Assembly (NCBI RefSeq): GCF_003008425.1
Contig: NZ_PXOQ01000007.1
Coordinates: forward strand, 1-64,000
Reading direction: 5' to 3'
Origin: Aurantibacter aestuarii
GTDB taxonomy: Bacteria; Bacteroidota; Bacteroidia; Flavobacteriales; Flavobacteriaceae
Length of the DNA: 64,000 bases
A program made the translations under genes and the position numbers. The notes under the pieces are model-generated. The model ran no database searches and had not been told where the DNA came from. It saw nothing but the letters and a program-made list of their open reading frames with translations. Positions 9,609 through 17,679 of the stretch are shown here, piece by piece (within the stretch, counting starts at the first letter, position 1; every line of letters begins with the position of its first letter).

Positions 9609-10838
9609 TTAATCATCTCTTAATGCCACAATAGGCTTAATTCTTGAGGCATTTTTAGCAGGAATGTATCCCGCAATACCACCAGCAATAATTAGTGTAA
9701 TAGTTGCTGAAATAACCAAATTTGTACTTACTGCAGGATCTTTTATAAAATAGGTTTCTAAAGATGGGCCTATGAGTTCTAAAACACCCATACCAACTAG
9801 AAGTCCTATGTAACCTGCAATTGTAGTTATTAATATAGCTTCAAGTAAAATTAAAGACACTATAGATTTTGGTGCAGCCCCAAGAGCTTTACGCACTCCA
9901 ATTTCCTTAGTTCGTTCTTTTACTATAAATATCATAATGTTACTTATACCAACAATACCCGCTATAAGTGTACCGAAACCAATAACAATAATAATAATCC
10001 CTAAACCTGTTGTCATCTGGTTGACCTGTTGAGCTTCTGTTGCCAGGTTTCTAACACGAATGGCTCTTTGATCTACTGGAGAAATTAAAAACTTCTTTTT
10101 TAGGTTTTCTTCTAAGTCTAATGAAAAATCCAATGCCGAATCGAAATCTAATTCCGGATTATAACTTAAATTAATCTGATCTACATAATCGTTATTTCCA
10201 TAGATACGTTGTGCAGTAGAAAGCGGCATGTAAATCATTCGCTCTTCATTATCGCCTCCATCATCTTCAAACACGCCAACCACTTTGTATTGTATGCCAT
10301 TTAAATTGATATACTTACCTATTGGAGTGGTTTTTAAGAATAAGTCTTCATCTACCAATCTACCAATTACAACCACCTTAGTTTCGTTTTGAATATCGGC
10401 TTCGTTAATGTAGCGACCATGAATAACTTTTGTGCGCTCTAAGTACTGGTGATCTGGATTTACTGCTCTTAATTGATAATTATTTTGTTCGTTTTGAAAA
10501 GACGCATTGACACTCTTATAAATTCTAGAGGTTATATACTCTACTTTATTACCATACTCATCTACAATATAATCTTGATCTTCGTTTTTTAGCTGAATTT
10601 TTCTTCCTGCCTGCAAACCCTTATAAGCCGTAGAGGTCTCACCTGTTCTAATAAATATAGAATTTGTTGCATCGTCTGCAAATGCTTCTGCAAAGGTATT
10701 TTCTAATCCTTTGGCAATACCAAAAAGCAGCACAAATAAAAGTATGGCAAATGCTACCGTAAAACCAGACAGCAAACTACGTGTTCTGTTTTTATTTACA
10801 CTTTGAAAAATTTCGCGCCAAACATCTATATCAAACAT
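9609..10838 (-). CDS. ABC transporter permease, MacB/FtsX type (first)
   Basis: 409 residues with the same architecture as its downstream neighbour: N-terminal helix, MacB periplasmic domain, and C-terminal FtsX helices with KERTKEIGVRKALGAAP. Its start overlaps the ATPase stop by 8 bp, suggesting translational coupling. A 91-bp gap separates it from the second permease. It is a membrane subunit of the exporter. Confidence 0.92.
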   Translation of the reverse strand: MFDIDVWREIFQSVNKNRTRSLLSGFTVAFAILLFVLLFGIAKGLENTFAEAFADDATNSIFIRTGETSTAYKGLQAGRKIQLKNEDQDYIVDEYGNKVEYITSRIYKSVNASFQNEQNNYQLRAVNPDHQYLERTKVIHGRYINEADIQNETKVVVIGRLVDEDLFLKTTPIGKYINLNGIQYKVVGVFEDDGGDNEERMIYMPLSTAQRIYGNNDYVDQINLSYNPELDFDSALDFSLDLEENLKKKFLISPVDQRAIRVRNLATEAQQVNQMTTGLGIIIIVIGFGTLIAGIVGISNIMIFIVKERTKEIGVRKALGAAPKSIVSLILLEAILITTIAGYIGLLVGMGVLELIGPSLETYFIKDPAVSTNLVISATITLIIAGGIAGYIPAKNASRIKPIVALRDD

Positions 10839-11532
10839 ACTGCGAGGCTCTTACTTGGGTTACAAATTTATCTTCCATAATAACACCATCTTTAAGACGA
10901 ACAATACGCTTACACATATCGGCAATATCCTCCTCGTGTGTTACAATTAATATGGTTTTACCTTCATCATTTAACTGCTGAAGAAACTCCATAATTTCAT
11001 GAGATGTCTTGGTATCTAAAGCTCCTGTTGGCTCATCTGCCAATAATAATTTTGGATTTGCGGCTAATGCTCTAGCTATAGCAACACGTTGTTTTTGACC
11101 ACCAGATAATTCATTTGGTAAATGTTTCGCCCAATCGGCTAAACCAACTTTCCCTAAATGAAACATGGCTTTTTCAATACGTTCACTACGTTTTAAACCT
11201 TGGTAGTATAAAGGTAGTGCTACATTTTCGACCGCATTCTTATAGTTTATTAAATTGAAGGACTGGAAAATAAAACCTAAAAATTTATTTCTGTAAATAG
11301 CAGCTTTCTTTTCTGTCAAATTTTTGATGGGTACATTATCAAGAATATAATCTCCTTCATCAGCCTCATCGAGCATTCCTATAATGTTTAGTAAAGTTGA
11401 TTTACCTGAACCTGAAGACCCCATAATGGCAACCATTTCGCCACTTTTAACCGATAAATCAATACCTTTTAATACATGAAGACTAGAATCTCCTATGGGA
11501 TAGGATTTATGTAATTTGCTTATTTCCAGCAT
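10831..11532 (-). CDS. ABC transporter ATP-binding protein, MacB/LolD type
   Basis: 233 residues with Walker A (GSSGSGKST, about 38-46), the Q-loop (FQSFNLINY), the ABC signature (LSGGQKQRVAIARAL), Walker B (LLLADEPTGALD) and the switch histidine (VTHE). It powers the two FtsX-type permeases that follow. It is the first gene of a six-gene operon (ATPase, permease, permease, adaptor, TolC, tsaB). I could not find a clear TAnnTTTG box in the 105 bp before it. Confidence 0.95.
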   Translation of the reverse strand: MLEISKLHKSYPIGDSSLHVLKGIDLSVKSGEMVAIMGSSGSGKSTLLNIIGMLDEADEGDYILDNVPIKNLTEKKAAIYRNKFLGFIFQSFNLINYKNAVENVALPLYYQGLKRSERIEKAMFHLGKVGLADWAKHLPNELSGGQKQRVAIARALAANPKLLLADEPTGALDTKTSHEIMEFLQQLNDEGKTILIVTHEEDIADMCKRIVRLKDGVIMEDKFVTQVRASQYV

Positions 11533-11637
11533 AATAATGTGGTTTTAATTTTAAATAGTTGCCTATTAATTACCCATTAGACTATGCATCACTTTAATTG
11601 TTACACAAGAATTCTTAAAGTTTTGTTAAAGTGAAAT

Positions 11638-11850
11638 TTACTTTTTGGAATACTTACGGTAAAGGAAATAAGCAAAGCCTGCAAAAAGTACGTAAGGTAT
11701 AGCCATAAGATATACAATTCCATCATTTATAGCTTCTGCAGTGCCCTGTCCTTCTTCATTCTCTAACACTGCTCTACACATAGCGCACTGTGCATTGCTT
11801 TGTAGAAAGCAAATTAATGTAAAGACTAAAATTAGGATTTTGTTTTTCAT
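11638..11850 (-). CDS. Small membrane protein with a CAMC motif, oxidase-linked
   Basis: 70 residues from the ATG at 11850 (an upstream ATG at 11871 would add seven residues before the signal peptide). A signal peptide ending near SNAQ is followed at once by CAMCRAVLENEEGQGTAEAINDGI, then a membrane helix (YLMAIPYVLFAGFAYFLY) and a basic tail. The CxxC pair next to the membrane suggests a redox or metal-binding role. Its place at the end of the cytochrome oxidase assembly block fits a helper in oxidase maturation. That role is inference; I do not recognise a characterised family. Confidence 0.7.
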   Translation of the reverse strand: MKNKILILVFTLICFLQSNAQCAMCRAVLENEEGQGTAEAINDGIVYLMAIPYVLFAGFAYFLYRKYSKK

Positions 11851-11915
11851 AAATAAAACTTCTCGACACAAATTCTCCTTTCGTCGAATTCACCCGAAGT
11901 GACCATCTTAATTAA

Positions 11916-12455
11916 TTATACGTAATAAGGAGAAATCATCACATAAACCACTACACCAGTTATGGCAACATATAACCATAAAGGAAAAGTGATACGTGCT
12001 ATTTTTTTATGACGCTCAAAGTTATTGGTAATAGCTCTTACATATGTAATAAGAACAAATGGAATAACAGCTATAGACAATACAATATGTGTAATTAAAA
12101 TAAAATAATAGATGTATTTAATAGCGCCTTCTCCTCCAAACTTAGTAGAATCGCTGGTCATATGATAAGCTATGTACATTAATAGGAAAGATACTGAAAG
12201 TGCTATAGCCGTTTTCATTAAATTTTCATGAAGCTTTCTCTTATTATTTTTTATAGCAGTTACCGCAATTATTAAAACTACTGCGGTTAATCCATTTATG
12301 GTAGCATAAATTGGTGGCAAAAACCGTAATGGCTCTACATCAAACCCTAATTTTCTAAGATTAATACCAAACAAACCCGCTACAGCAAGAGGTATAATAA
12401 CAGAAAGGACTACTATCCATTTATTATATTTTTTTTCGTTTTCTATGTTCTGCAT
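11916..12455 (-). CDS. DUF420 family membrane protein
   Basis: 179 residues with about five hydrophobic helices and conserved histidines in membrane segments (AYHMTSD and ILITHIVLSI). This matches DUF420 proteins, which often accompany SCO and cytochrome c oxidase subunit III/IV genes. The function is not established; an oxidase-assembly or copper-related membrane role is inferred from context. It follows the SCO gene on the same strand with a 47-bp gap. Confidence 0.85.
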   Translation of the reverse strand: MQNIENEKKYNKWIVVLSVIIPLAVAGLFGINLRKLGFDVEPLRFLPPIYATINGLTAVVLIIAVTAIKNNKRKLHENLMKTAIALSVSFLLMYIAYHMTSDSTKFGGEGAIKYIYYFILITHIVLSIAVIPFVLITYVRAITNNFERHKKIARITFPLWLYVAITGVVVYVMISPYYV

Positions 12456-12502
12456 GTTTGTGTTTTTTAGGTTTTAACTGCACTTAACCTGACATCAGTT
12501 AT

Positions 12503-13246
12503 TTATTCGTTTAGGAGTTTTTTAATGTCTTCTTTTAACATGGTAATTTCTTGTTCATTACCATCTTCATCCATTTTTTCTTGTTCAGAAATAACGCCTT
12601 TATAGAAAATTTTAGGGTTACCAAAATTATCATCTCTTGAGCGTAAATAGCCATTTTTATCTACTAAAGCAAAATCGCCAGAGTGCTCAAAATTATCGGT
12701 ATCTACAAAAATGTTAAATCCTACGTTAGCTAATTGATACACTTCATCTTCGCCTTTACCAGTAAGTAAATTCCAATCTGGATTAGTAATACCAAAATTT
12801 TCGGCATAGGTTTGTAATACTTCTGGCGTATCAGTTTCTGGCATAATTGAAAAAGAGGCAATACCAAAGTTTTCAAATTCTTTTAAATCATCCTGAATAC
12901 TTACCAAATTACGACTCATTCTTGGGCAAATGGTTGGACAGGTTGTAAAAAAGAATTCGACCACATAAACTTTACCTAAATAATCTTTATTGGTAATAGT
13001 CTTTCCGTCTTGGTTGATAAAACTAAAGGCAGGAACTTTTTTTCGTTCACCATTTATAACTAAAAAATTAAGATTGGAATCTTTTGTTTTTATAGCTGCA
13101 TCTTTTGCTATAGCGTTACTTCTAGAATCTTCTCTTACAATATCTTTATTCTGAATACGGTCTACAATTTTAGGAATAAAAATAACTCCAAATACTAAGA
13201 TTATAAAAGCAATACCGATATATGAATAATTAGATTTTTTTGCCAT
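12503..13246 (-). CDS. SCO1/SenC family copper chaperone for cytochrome oxidase
   Basis: 247 residues with an N-terminal membrane anchor (about 6-25) and a thioredoxin-like domain. The copper ligands are visible: TTCPTICPRM (CxxxC) and the later histidine in NFEHSGDF. SCO proteins deliver copper to the CuA site of subunit II. The C-terminus adds a short acidic tail. It lies 2 bp after a cysteine-less relative and within the oxidase block. Confidence 0.93.
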   Translation of the reverse strand: MAKKSNYSYIGIAFIILVFGVIFIPKIVDRIQNKDIVREDSRSNAIAKDAAIKTKDSNLNFLVINGERKKVPAFSFINQDGKTITNKDYLGKVYVVEFFFTTCPTICPRMSRNLVSIQDDLKEFENFGIASFSIMPETDTPEVLQTYAENFGITNPDWNLLTGKGEDEVYQLANVGFNIFVDTDNFEHSGDFALVDKNGYLRSRDDNFGNPKIFYKGVISEQEKMDEDGNEQEITMLKEDIKKLLNE

Positions 13247-13248
13247 AA

Positions 13249-13959
13249 TTAATTTGATTTTAAATCTTCTGCACGACGTGTATCAGAATTGAACTCACCT
13301 TTTCGCTTTTGGCGGTATTCTGTAAACAAAATACGAACATCTTCACTCATCTTATTTTTTAATACAGATACTTCTGATGCATTATAAGATGTTAACGGAT
13401 ATATTGCTGCGTTATTTTCAATTTCCTTCTTAGAGCGATCATCTAAACGTCCGCGCTGATGTAATTCTTTGTCTATGATATAAACTTCGCTTACAAAACC
13501 CTCAGAATTTAAATATTTAGAAGTCCTAAAGCTCGAAAATAAACGATTAATGTCTTCTTTTGAAGCAAATACAAACTCCCAATATTCTAAAGGTTTGAAT
13601 TTGGTTAATTCTTTTTGAAGACGCATTGCTTCTTCTTTAGCTTCAATAGGAAAAATACTAACCATTTGAAAACCTTTAAATCCAGTAAAATTATCGTAAA
13701 CCAACTCCTTTAAATTAGATGCCTCGGTAATATGATTTTCAGGATTTGAACCAAAAAAGCTTAGCACCGTAATTTTATCTTTAAATGCCACTTCTTTATT
13801 TTGAAGGCTTGGCAAATTTGATAAATCTAATACCGAAGATTTTACATTATCTAAAGGTGTATAATTATGTTTTGCAGGATAGAGAAATAACAAAAAGATC
13901 ACTGGAAGGAAGAATAAAATTCCTAAAACAAGATTACGCTTAATCATTTTGTTTTTCAT
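13249..13959 (-). CDS. SCO/thioredoxin-fold-like membrane-anchored protein without cysteine ligands
   Basis: 236 residues from the ATG at 13959. An N-terminal anchor (about 7-25) is followed by a domain resembling the neighbouring SCO: a KITVLSFFGSNP strand where SCO has YVVEFFFTTCP, and YIIDKELHQRGRLDD where SCO has ALVDKNGYLRSRDD. The CxxxC ligands are absent (GSNPENHI). I therefore infer a degenerate SCO-like fold used for a structural or partner role. A longer frame starts at 13995, but that start lies inside a terminator hairpin, so I reject it. Confidence 0.7.
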   Translation of the reverse strand: MKNKMIKRNLVLGILFFLPVIFLLFLYPAKHNYTPLDNVKSSVLDLSNLPSLQNKEVAFKDKITVLSFFGSNPENHITEASNLKELVYDNFTGFKGFQMVSIFPIEAKEEAMRLQKELTKFKPLEYWEFVFASKEDINRLFSSFRTSKYLNSEGFVSEVYIIDKELHQRGRLDDRSKKEIENNAAIYPLTSYNASEVSVLKNKMSEDVRILFTEYRQKRKGEFNSDTRRAEDLKSN

Positions 13960-13963
13960 ATTG

Positions 13964-13971
13964 CAAAAATA
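13964..13971 (-). promoter_or_regulatory. Candidate -7 box before the SCO-like gene
   Basis: Read on the minus strand this is TATTTTTG, a TAnnTTTG match, only 4 bp before the ATG at 13959. It directly follows the subunit IV terminator. If used, the transcript would be nearly leaderless. Confidence 0.35.
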
Positions 13972-14001
13972 AAAAAGGCGGTTTAAATAAACCACCTTTT
14001 T
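13969..14001 (-). terminator. Rho-independent terminator after subunit IV
   Basis: On the minus strand AAAAAGGTGG and CCGCCTTTTT flank a short AT-rich loop, with one G-U pair and a T-run. It lies 29 bp past the stop of the subunit IV gene. Confidence 0.75.
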
Positions 14002-14029
14002 AACTCTATTTTTAAAACCCTAAGGCTGA

Positions 14030-14410
14030 CTAAAAGTCTCTTTTGATAAATCCATCTTTATAAACATCAAACACATAACCACCTTCTTGTAAAAGAATAA
14101 AGATAAGATAACAGATTAAGAAAATTGCTGTCCATACAACCGCACGTCTTAAAGCAGGAACTTCATCTCTCATGTGCATAAAATCCCAAGTGATGTAATA
14201 CGCTTTAACTAATGTAAGAATAATAAAAATCCAGTTTAAGCCTTTCATTCCAAGAATTTGAGCTTCTAAAACTTCTGGCTTATAAATACCTAAAACAACT
14301 TCTACAGCTGTAACAATAGATAAAAATATAAGTACACCCCAAATTTTTTGAGTATTAGACTTAAATTTAACTAAGCCTCTAAAGATTGCTAATTTATGTT
14401 CGTGTGCCAT
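14030..14410 (-). CDS. Cytochrome c oxidase subunit IV family protein
   Basis: 126 residues: a short hydrophilic N-terminus (MAHEHK), then three membrane helices (about 23-43, 57-75, 88-110). This is the small membrane subunit seen with caa3-type and Bacteroidota oxidases. It follows the larger subunit III gene (44-bp gap) and ends in a clear terminator, so it closes the oxidase structural-gene transcript. Confidence 0.87.
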   Translation of the reverse strand: MAHEHKLAIFRGLVKFKSNTQKIWGVLIFLSIVTAVEVVLGIYKPEVLEAQILGMKGLNWIFIILTLVKAYYITWDFMHMRDEVPALRRAVVWTAIFLICYLIFILLQEGGYVFDVYKDGFIKRDF

Positions 14411-14454
14411 GATAAATATGCTTTAAACTTCGCTTATGCGATACTATTTTTTAA

Positions 14455-15453
14455 TTATACTAAGTAGAAGAAAGTAAATACGAATACCCATACTAAATCG
14501 ACAAAGTGCCAGTAAAGACCTACTTTTTCCACCATTTCGTAATTTTTACGTCTTTCGTAAGTTCCTAAAATAACATTAAAGAAAATGATAATGTTAATAA
14601 CAACACCTGAAAATACGTGAAAACCGTGGAAACCTGTAATAAAGAAAAAGAAATCGGCAAATAGCGGAGAACCATATTCATTCATTTCAAGATTAGCTCC
14701 ATGAACAGTTCTTTTACCATTATTTTTAATGGCCTCGATAGAAGCTTCTCTAGTTAATACTGTTTTTTTACCTTCTTTATCAATAATTTGGTTTCTTACT
14801 AAAATGTTAGAGTTTGCTTCCAAACCTTTAACCACATCTTTCATTTGATACTCTGGTAAGGTTCCTTCATCTGTAAACCACAAACCATTTTTGCGTTCAT
14901 GTTTTGTACGCTCTGTAGCACTCGCAGTTACAAAATCTGCAATAGCCACACGCTTAAATTTTTGTTCGCCATCTACTGTTACATACTCTCCAAACTGTAA
15001 AATATTTCCACCTTTTGTTTGAACAGCTCCATAATCTCCTTTAATAAAAGTTGCCCATTCCCAACCTTGCGAACCTACGAAAATAGCTCCTCCAATAATG
15101 GTTAAAAACATGTAAACCGCTACTTTTTGTTGTTTTAAATGGTGTCCAGCATCTACCGCTAGCACCATAGTTACTGAAGACATAATTAAAATGAAGGTCA
15201 TAAACGCTACGTAAATCATCGGATAATTTCCGTGAAAAAACGGTACGTGTGTAAACACCTCATCGGCTATTGGCCATTCTTCAATAAATTTAAATCTTGA
15301 AAACCCGTAAGCGGCAAGAAAGCCTGAAAACGTTAAAGCATCAGAAAGGATAAAAAACCACATCATCATTTTACCGTAACTTGCTCTTAATGGCTCATTC
15401 CCACCTGACCAAGTCTTTCCTTCTGCTTCAGCAGTAATAACTGTAGTACTCAT
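14455..15453 (-). CDS. Cytochrome c oxidase subunit III with a large internal insertion
   Basis: 332 residues, against about 190 for the neighbouring paralogue. Helices near 28-50, 75-100, 112-132, 265-290 and 308-330 carry subunit III features (SDALTFSGFLAAYGF, FFFITGFHGFHVFSG, YWHFVDLVWVFVFTFFY). Residues about 140-250 form a hydrophilic insertion (KTKGGNILQFGEY through VHGANLEMNEYG) absent from the shorter paralogue. It is part of the terminal heme-copper oxidase. It has its own candidate promoter at 15492. Confidence 0.92.
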   Translation of the reverse strand: MSTTVITAEAEGKTWSGGNEPLRASYGKMMMWFFILSDALTFSGFLAAYGFSRFKFIEEWPIADEVFTHVPFFHGNYPMIYVAFMTFILIMSSVTMVLAVDAGHHLKQQKVAVYMFLTIIGGAIFVGSQGWEWATFIKGDYGAVQTKGGNILQFGEYVTVDGEQKFKRVAIADFVTASATERTKHERKNGLWFTDEGTLPEYQMKDVVKGLEANSNILVRNQIIDKEGKKTVLTREASIEAIKNNGKRTVHGANLEMNEYGSPLFADFFFFITGFHGFHVFSGVVINIIIFFNVILGTYERRKNYEMVEKVGLYWHFVDLVWVFVFTFFYLV

Positions 15454-15491
15454 ATATAGTTAATTGGTTCGAAAAATTCTTTTATTAGCCA

Positions 15492-15527
15492 CAAAAATAA
15501 TCAATTTTCTTTTCTAAAGAAACCCAA
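15492..15527 (-). promoter_or_regulatory. Candidate promoter of the larger subunit III gene
   Basis: Minus strand TATTTTTG (15492-15499) with a TTG at 15525-15527, a spacer of about 25 bp, slightly longer than the usual range. It lies about 40 bp before the ATG at 15453. Confidence 0.5.
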
Positions 15528-15600
15528 AACTGTAATTTTTAAACAGCCTAGCATTTGTTTAGATTTAGGATTACTTTAACGCTTGTTTTTTAAATTTAAA

Positions 15601-16182
15601 TTAGGCTAAAAAATACAGGAATAAAAACAAGTAAACCCACAGTATATCTACAAAATGCCAAAATGTACTAGCTAAATCAAATCCTAATTTATGTTCTGCT
15701 GTATACTTTTGTTTAAAATGATTATAAATTACAACTAGTAAACAAATTAAACCTACCACAACGTGTGCTATATGTACAACAGCAATTAAATAAATGTAAG
15801 ACATTGTTACATTACTGGTTGGTCCGGTAAAATTATAACCTGCTGCAATAATTTCAGCAAAACCATTAAACTGATTAATAATAAAATAGATTCCTAAGGC
15901 AAAAGTAACCAACAACATTATGGTTGTTAAGCTTCTATTATTTTCTTTTAAGGCTTTTTTTGCAACAAAAAGCGTGATACTACTAGCTAAAATAACAAAA
16001 ACACTAACTATAAAAGCAGTTGGCATTTTAAAATCTGCCAACCAATCTGGCCTGCTGCTACTCACTATAAATGCACTGGTCCAACCTGCAAAAGACATGA
16101 TTAATGAAGCTATACCAAAGTAAAGCATCATTTTTTTTGAACGGTTGGTTTTTTCCTCTAAAGTTCCCTGAGTTAAATCCAT
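15601..16182 (-). CDS. Cytochrome c oxidase subunit III (short paralogue)
   Basis: 193 residues with five helices and the conserved C-terminal FWHFVDILWVYLFLFLYF, plus the IAHVVVGLICLL helix. It is the compact form of subunit III. Its start lies 2 bp after the heme O synthase stop, so the two genes are surely cotranscribed. A 147-bp gap with its own promoter separates it from the larger paralogue. Confidence 0.92.
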   Translation of the reverse strand: MDLTQGTLEEKTNRSKKMMLYFGIASLIMSFAGWTSAFIVSSSRPDWLADFKMPTAFIVSVFVILASSITLFVAKKALKENNRSLTTIMLLVTFALGIYFIINQFNGFAEIIAAGYNFTGPTSNVTMSYIYLIAVVHIAHVVVGLICLLVVIYNHFKQKYTAEHKLGFDLASTFWHFVDILWVYLFLFLYFLA

Positions 16183-16184
16183 GG

Positions 16185-17087
16185 TTATCTTATAAATTTA
16201 TCTAAAACGTAAACAATTTGTATTAAACTAATGTAAAACACACTAGACAGCATTAATTGTTTGGCTGCTTTTTCTGTCATTTTTTTGAAAAGCTGTAAAG
16301 CGTAATAAAGCATAACCAGACCTAACAAAAAGACAATAATGGCTGCAACAATACTCAGCTTTAATTCGCCCGTAATCCCTAAAACAGGTACTATAGAAAT
16401 TAAAATGGTCCAAATGGTATACATTATTGTTTGTACAGCTGTACCTCTATCTTGTTTTCCTGTTGGCAGCATAAAAAATCCACCACGCTTGTAATCTTCA
16501 TATAAAAACCAGCCAATAGCCCAGAAATGTGGGAACTGCCAGAAAAATTGTAAAGCAAATAAAGTACCTGGTTCTATACCAAAATCGTTTGTAGCTGCAA
16601 CCCAACCTAGCATAAATGGAATAGCTCCAGGAATAGCGCCTACAAATACCGCTAAAGGTGTTTTAGTTTTTAATGGTGTGTACACACAGGTATATAAAAA
16701 AATAGAAATAGCACCAAATAAAGCGGTTTGCTGATTAATGTTGTAAAGAATGACTAAACCTAAAACAGTAAAAACTGTAGCAATAATAAATGCAGTGGTA
16801 ACCGACATACGTCCGGCAGGAATGGGACGGTTCTTAGTACGATTCATTAAAACATCTAGATCCTTTTCTATAATCTGGTTGTAGGCATTACTTGCGCCCA
16901 CCATAAAATAACCGCCTAAACTTAATAAAAGTACAATAGACCAATCTATAGTTTCTGCGCCTAACAAATAGCCTGCAACCGAAGAAAATACCACACTTAA
17001 TGCTAAACGCATTTTAGTGATTTCTTTAAAATCTTTAATTATTGAAGGCTGAACTTCCTGAACCGCTTTTGTACTCAAAATACACAC
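16185..17087 (-). CDS. ctaB: Protoheme IX farnesyltransferase (heme O synthase)
   Basis: 300 residues, UbiA-superfamily prenyltransferase with about nine helices. The Mg-diphosphate motif is visible (NAYNQIIEKDLDVLMNRTKNRP, about 65-86) and so is the second loop motif (YEDYKRGGFFMLP). It converts heme B to heme O for heme-copper oxidases. It heads the oxidase block. The start at 17087 lies 17 bp after a perfect -7 box at 17104. Confidence 0.94.
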   Translation of the reverse strand: MCILSTKAVQEVQPSIIKDFKEITKMRLALSVVFSSVAGYLLGAETIDWSIVLLLSLGGYFMVGASNAYNQIIEKDLDVLMNRTKNRPIPAGRMSVTTAFIIATVFTVLGLVILYNINQQTALFGAISIFLYTCVYTPLKTKTPLAVFVGAIPGAIPFMLGWVAATNDFGIEPGTLFALQFFWQFPHFWAIGWFLYEDYKRGGFFMLPTGKQDRGTAVQTIMYTIWTILISIVPVLGITGELKLSIVAAIIVFLLGLVMLYYALQLFKKMTEKAAKQLMLSSVFYISLIQIVYVLDKFIR

Positions 17088-17103
17088 GTTTTGTTTGCTT
17101 TTG

Positions 17104-17111
17104 CAAAGATA
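17104..17111 (-). promoter_or_regulatory. -7 promoter box of ctaB
   Basis: Minus strand TATCTTTG, an exact TAnnTTTG match, just upstream of the ctaB ATG and right after the preceding gene's terminator. No good -33 TTG is present at normal spacing. Confidence 0.5.
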
Positions 17112-17133
17112 CGCCTAAATAGAGATTTGGCAT

Positions 17134-17165
17134 AAAAAAACCACAACAGTTTTTTTGTTGTGGTT
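17134..17165 (-). terminator. Terminator after the 17172 gene
   Basis: Minus strand AACCACAAC and GTTGTGGTT pair around an A-rich loop and are followed by a T-run. It starts a few bases after the stop at 17172. A near-identical hairpin lies at 18676. Confidence 0.85.
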
Positions 17166-17171
17166 AATAAG

Positions 17172-17666
17172 TCATTCGTCTATAAAATTTTGACCAGTTA
17201 TGTTCGTGTGGACTACATCTTTTTGGGTACCATTATAGTTGGTATACCAAAGTATATGTTTTTTTGATGAATCCTTATTACTTATTAATTTACTTTTTGG
17301 AATATCTGTAATTATATAAATCCTTTTATACAGACTTAGTAAATTATGAAGCTCACAATTAGACATGCTTTTGAATTCGGTAATTGGGTTTACATATTCT
17401 ATTGTGTTTATATCTATAACATTTCCCAAACTAAAAAGGGATTTATAATCAAGACCTCTATAATCTATATTAAAATAATAATTATCTCCTTGAAATCTTT
17501 TATCGATACTAGGAATAGAAAAATAAGCATTATATGACAATACACCTGAAATGAAATTTGTGTTTTCTATATAAATATACAACTCATTACTATTACGTAT
17601 TTTATCTTGTGCTGTTACTAAAACAGAGACTAATAGTAAACTTATTATGATTATTGATTTCTTCAT
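17172..17666 (-). CDS. Secreted protein of unknown function, paralogue of the 18878 gene
   Basis: 164 residues with a signal peptide (MKKSIIIISLLLVSVLVTAQ). I recognise no domain. It shares spaced motifs with the protein at 18878-19360: 'SLFSLGNVIDI' against 'NIFSLAERVDI', 'FKSMSNCELH' against 'FKALNNCEIH', and 'YIITDIPKSKL' against 'YFFVKIPEERM'. Length and order agree, so I infer divergent paralogues. It follows the MscS gene by 13 bp and is probably on its transcript. Strong A/T bias and many Asn/Ile/Lys codons suggest accessory DNA. Confidence 0.7.
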   Translation of the reverse strand: MKKSIIIISLLLVSVLVTAQDKIRNSNELYIYIENTNFISGVLSYNAYFSIPSIDKRFQGDNYYFNIDYRGLDYKSLFSLGNVIDINTIEYVNPITEFKSMSNCELHNLLSLYKRIYIITDIPKSKLISNKDSSKKHILWYTNYNGTQKDVVHTNITGQNFIDE

Positions 17667-17679
17667 TATTTATTAAAAT

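Noticed and set aside
13960-13995. Longer start for the SCO-like gene at 13995
   Set aside because: It lies within the terminator stem of the upstream gene and adds residues before an otherwise good membrane anchor.
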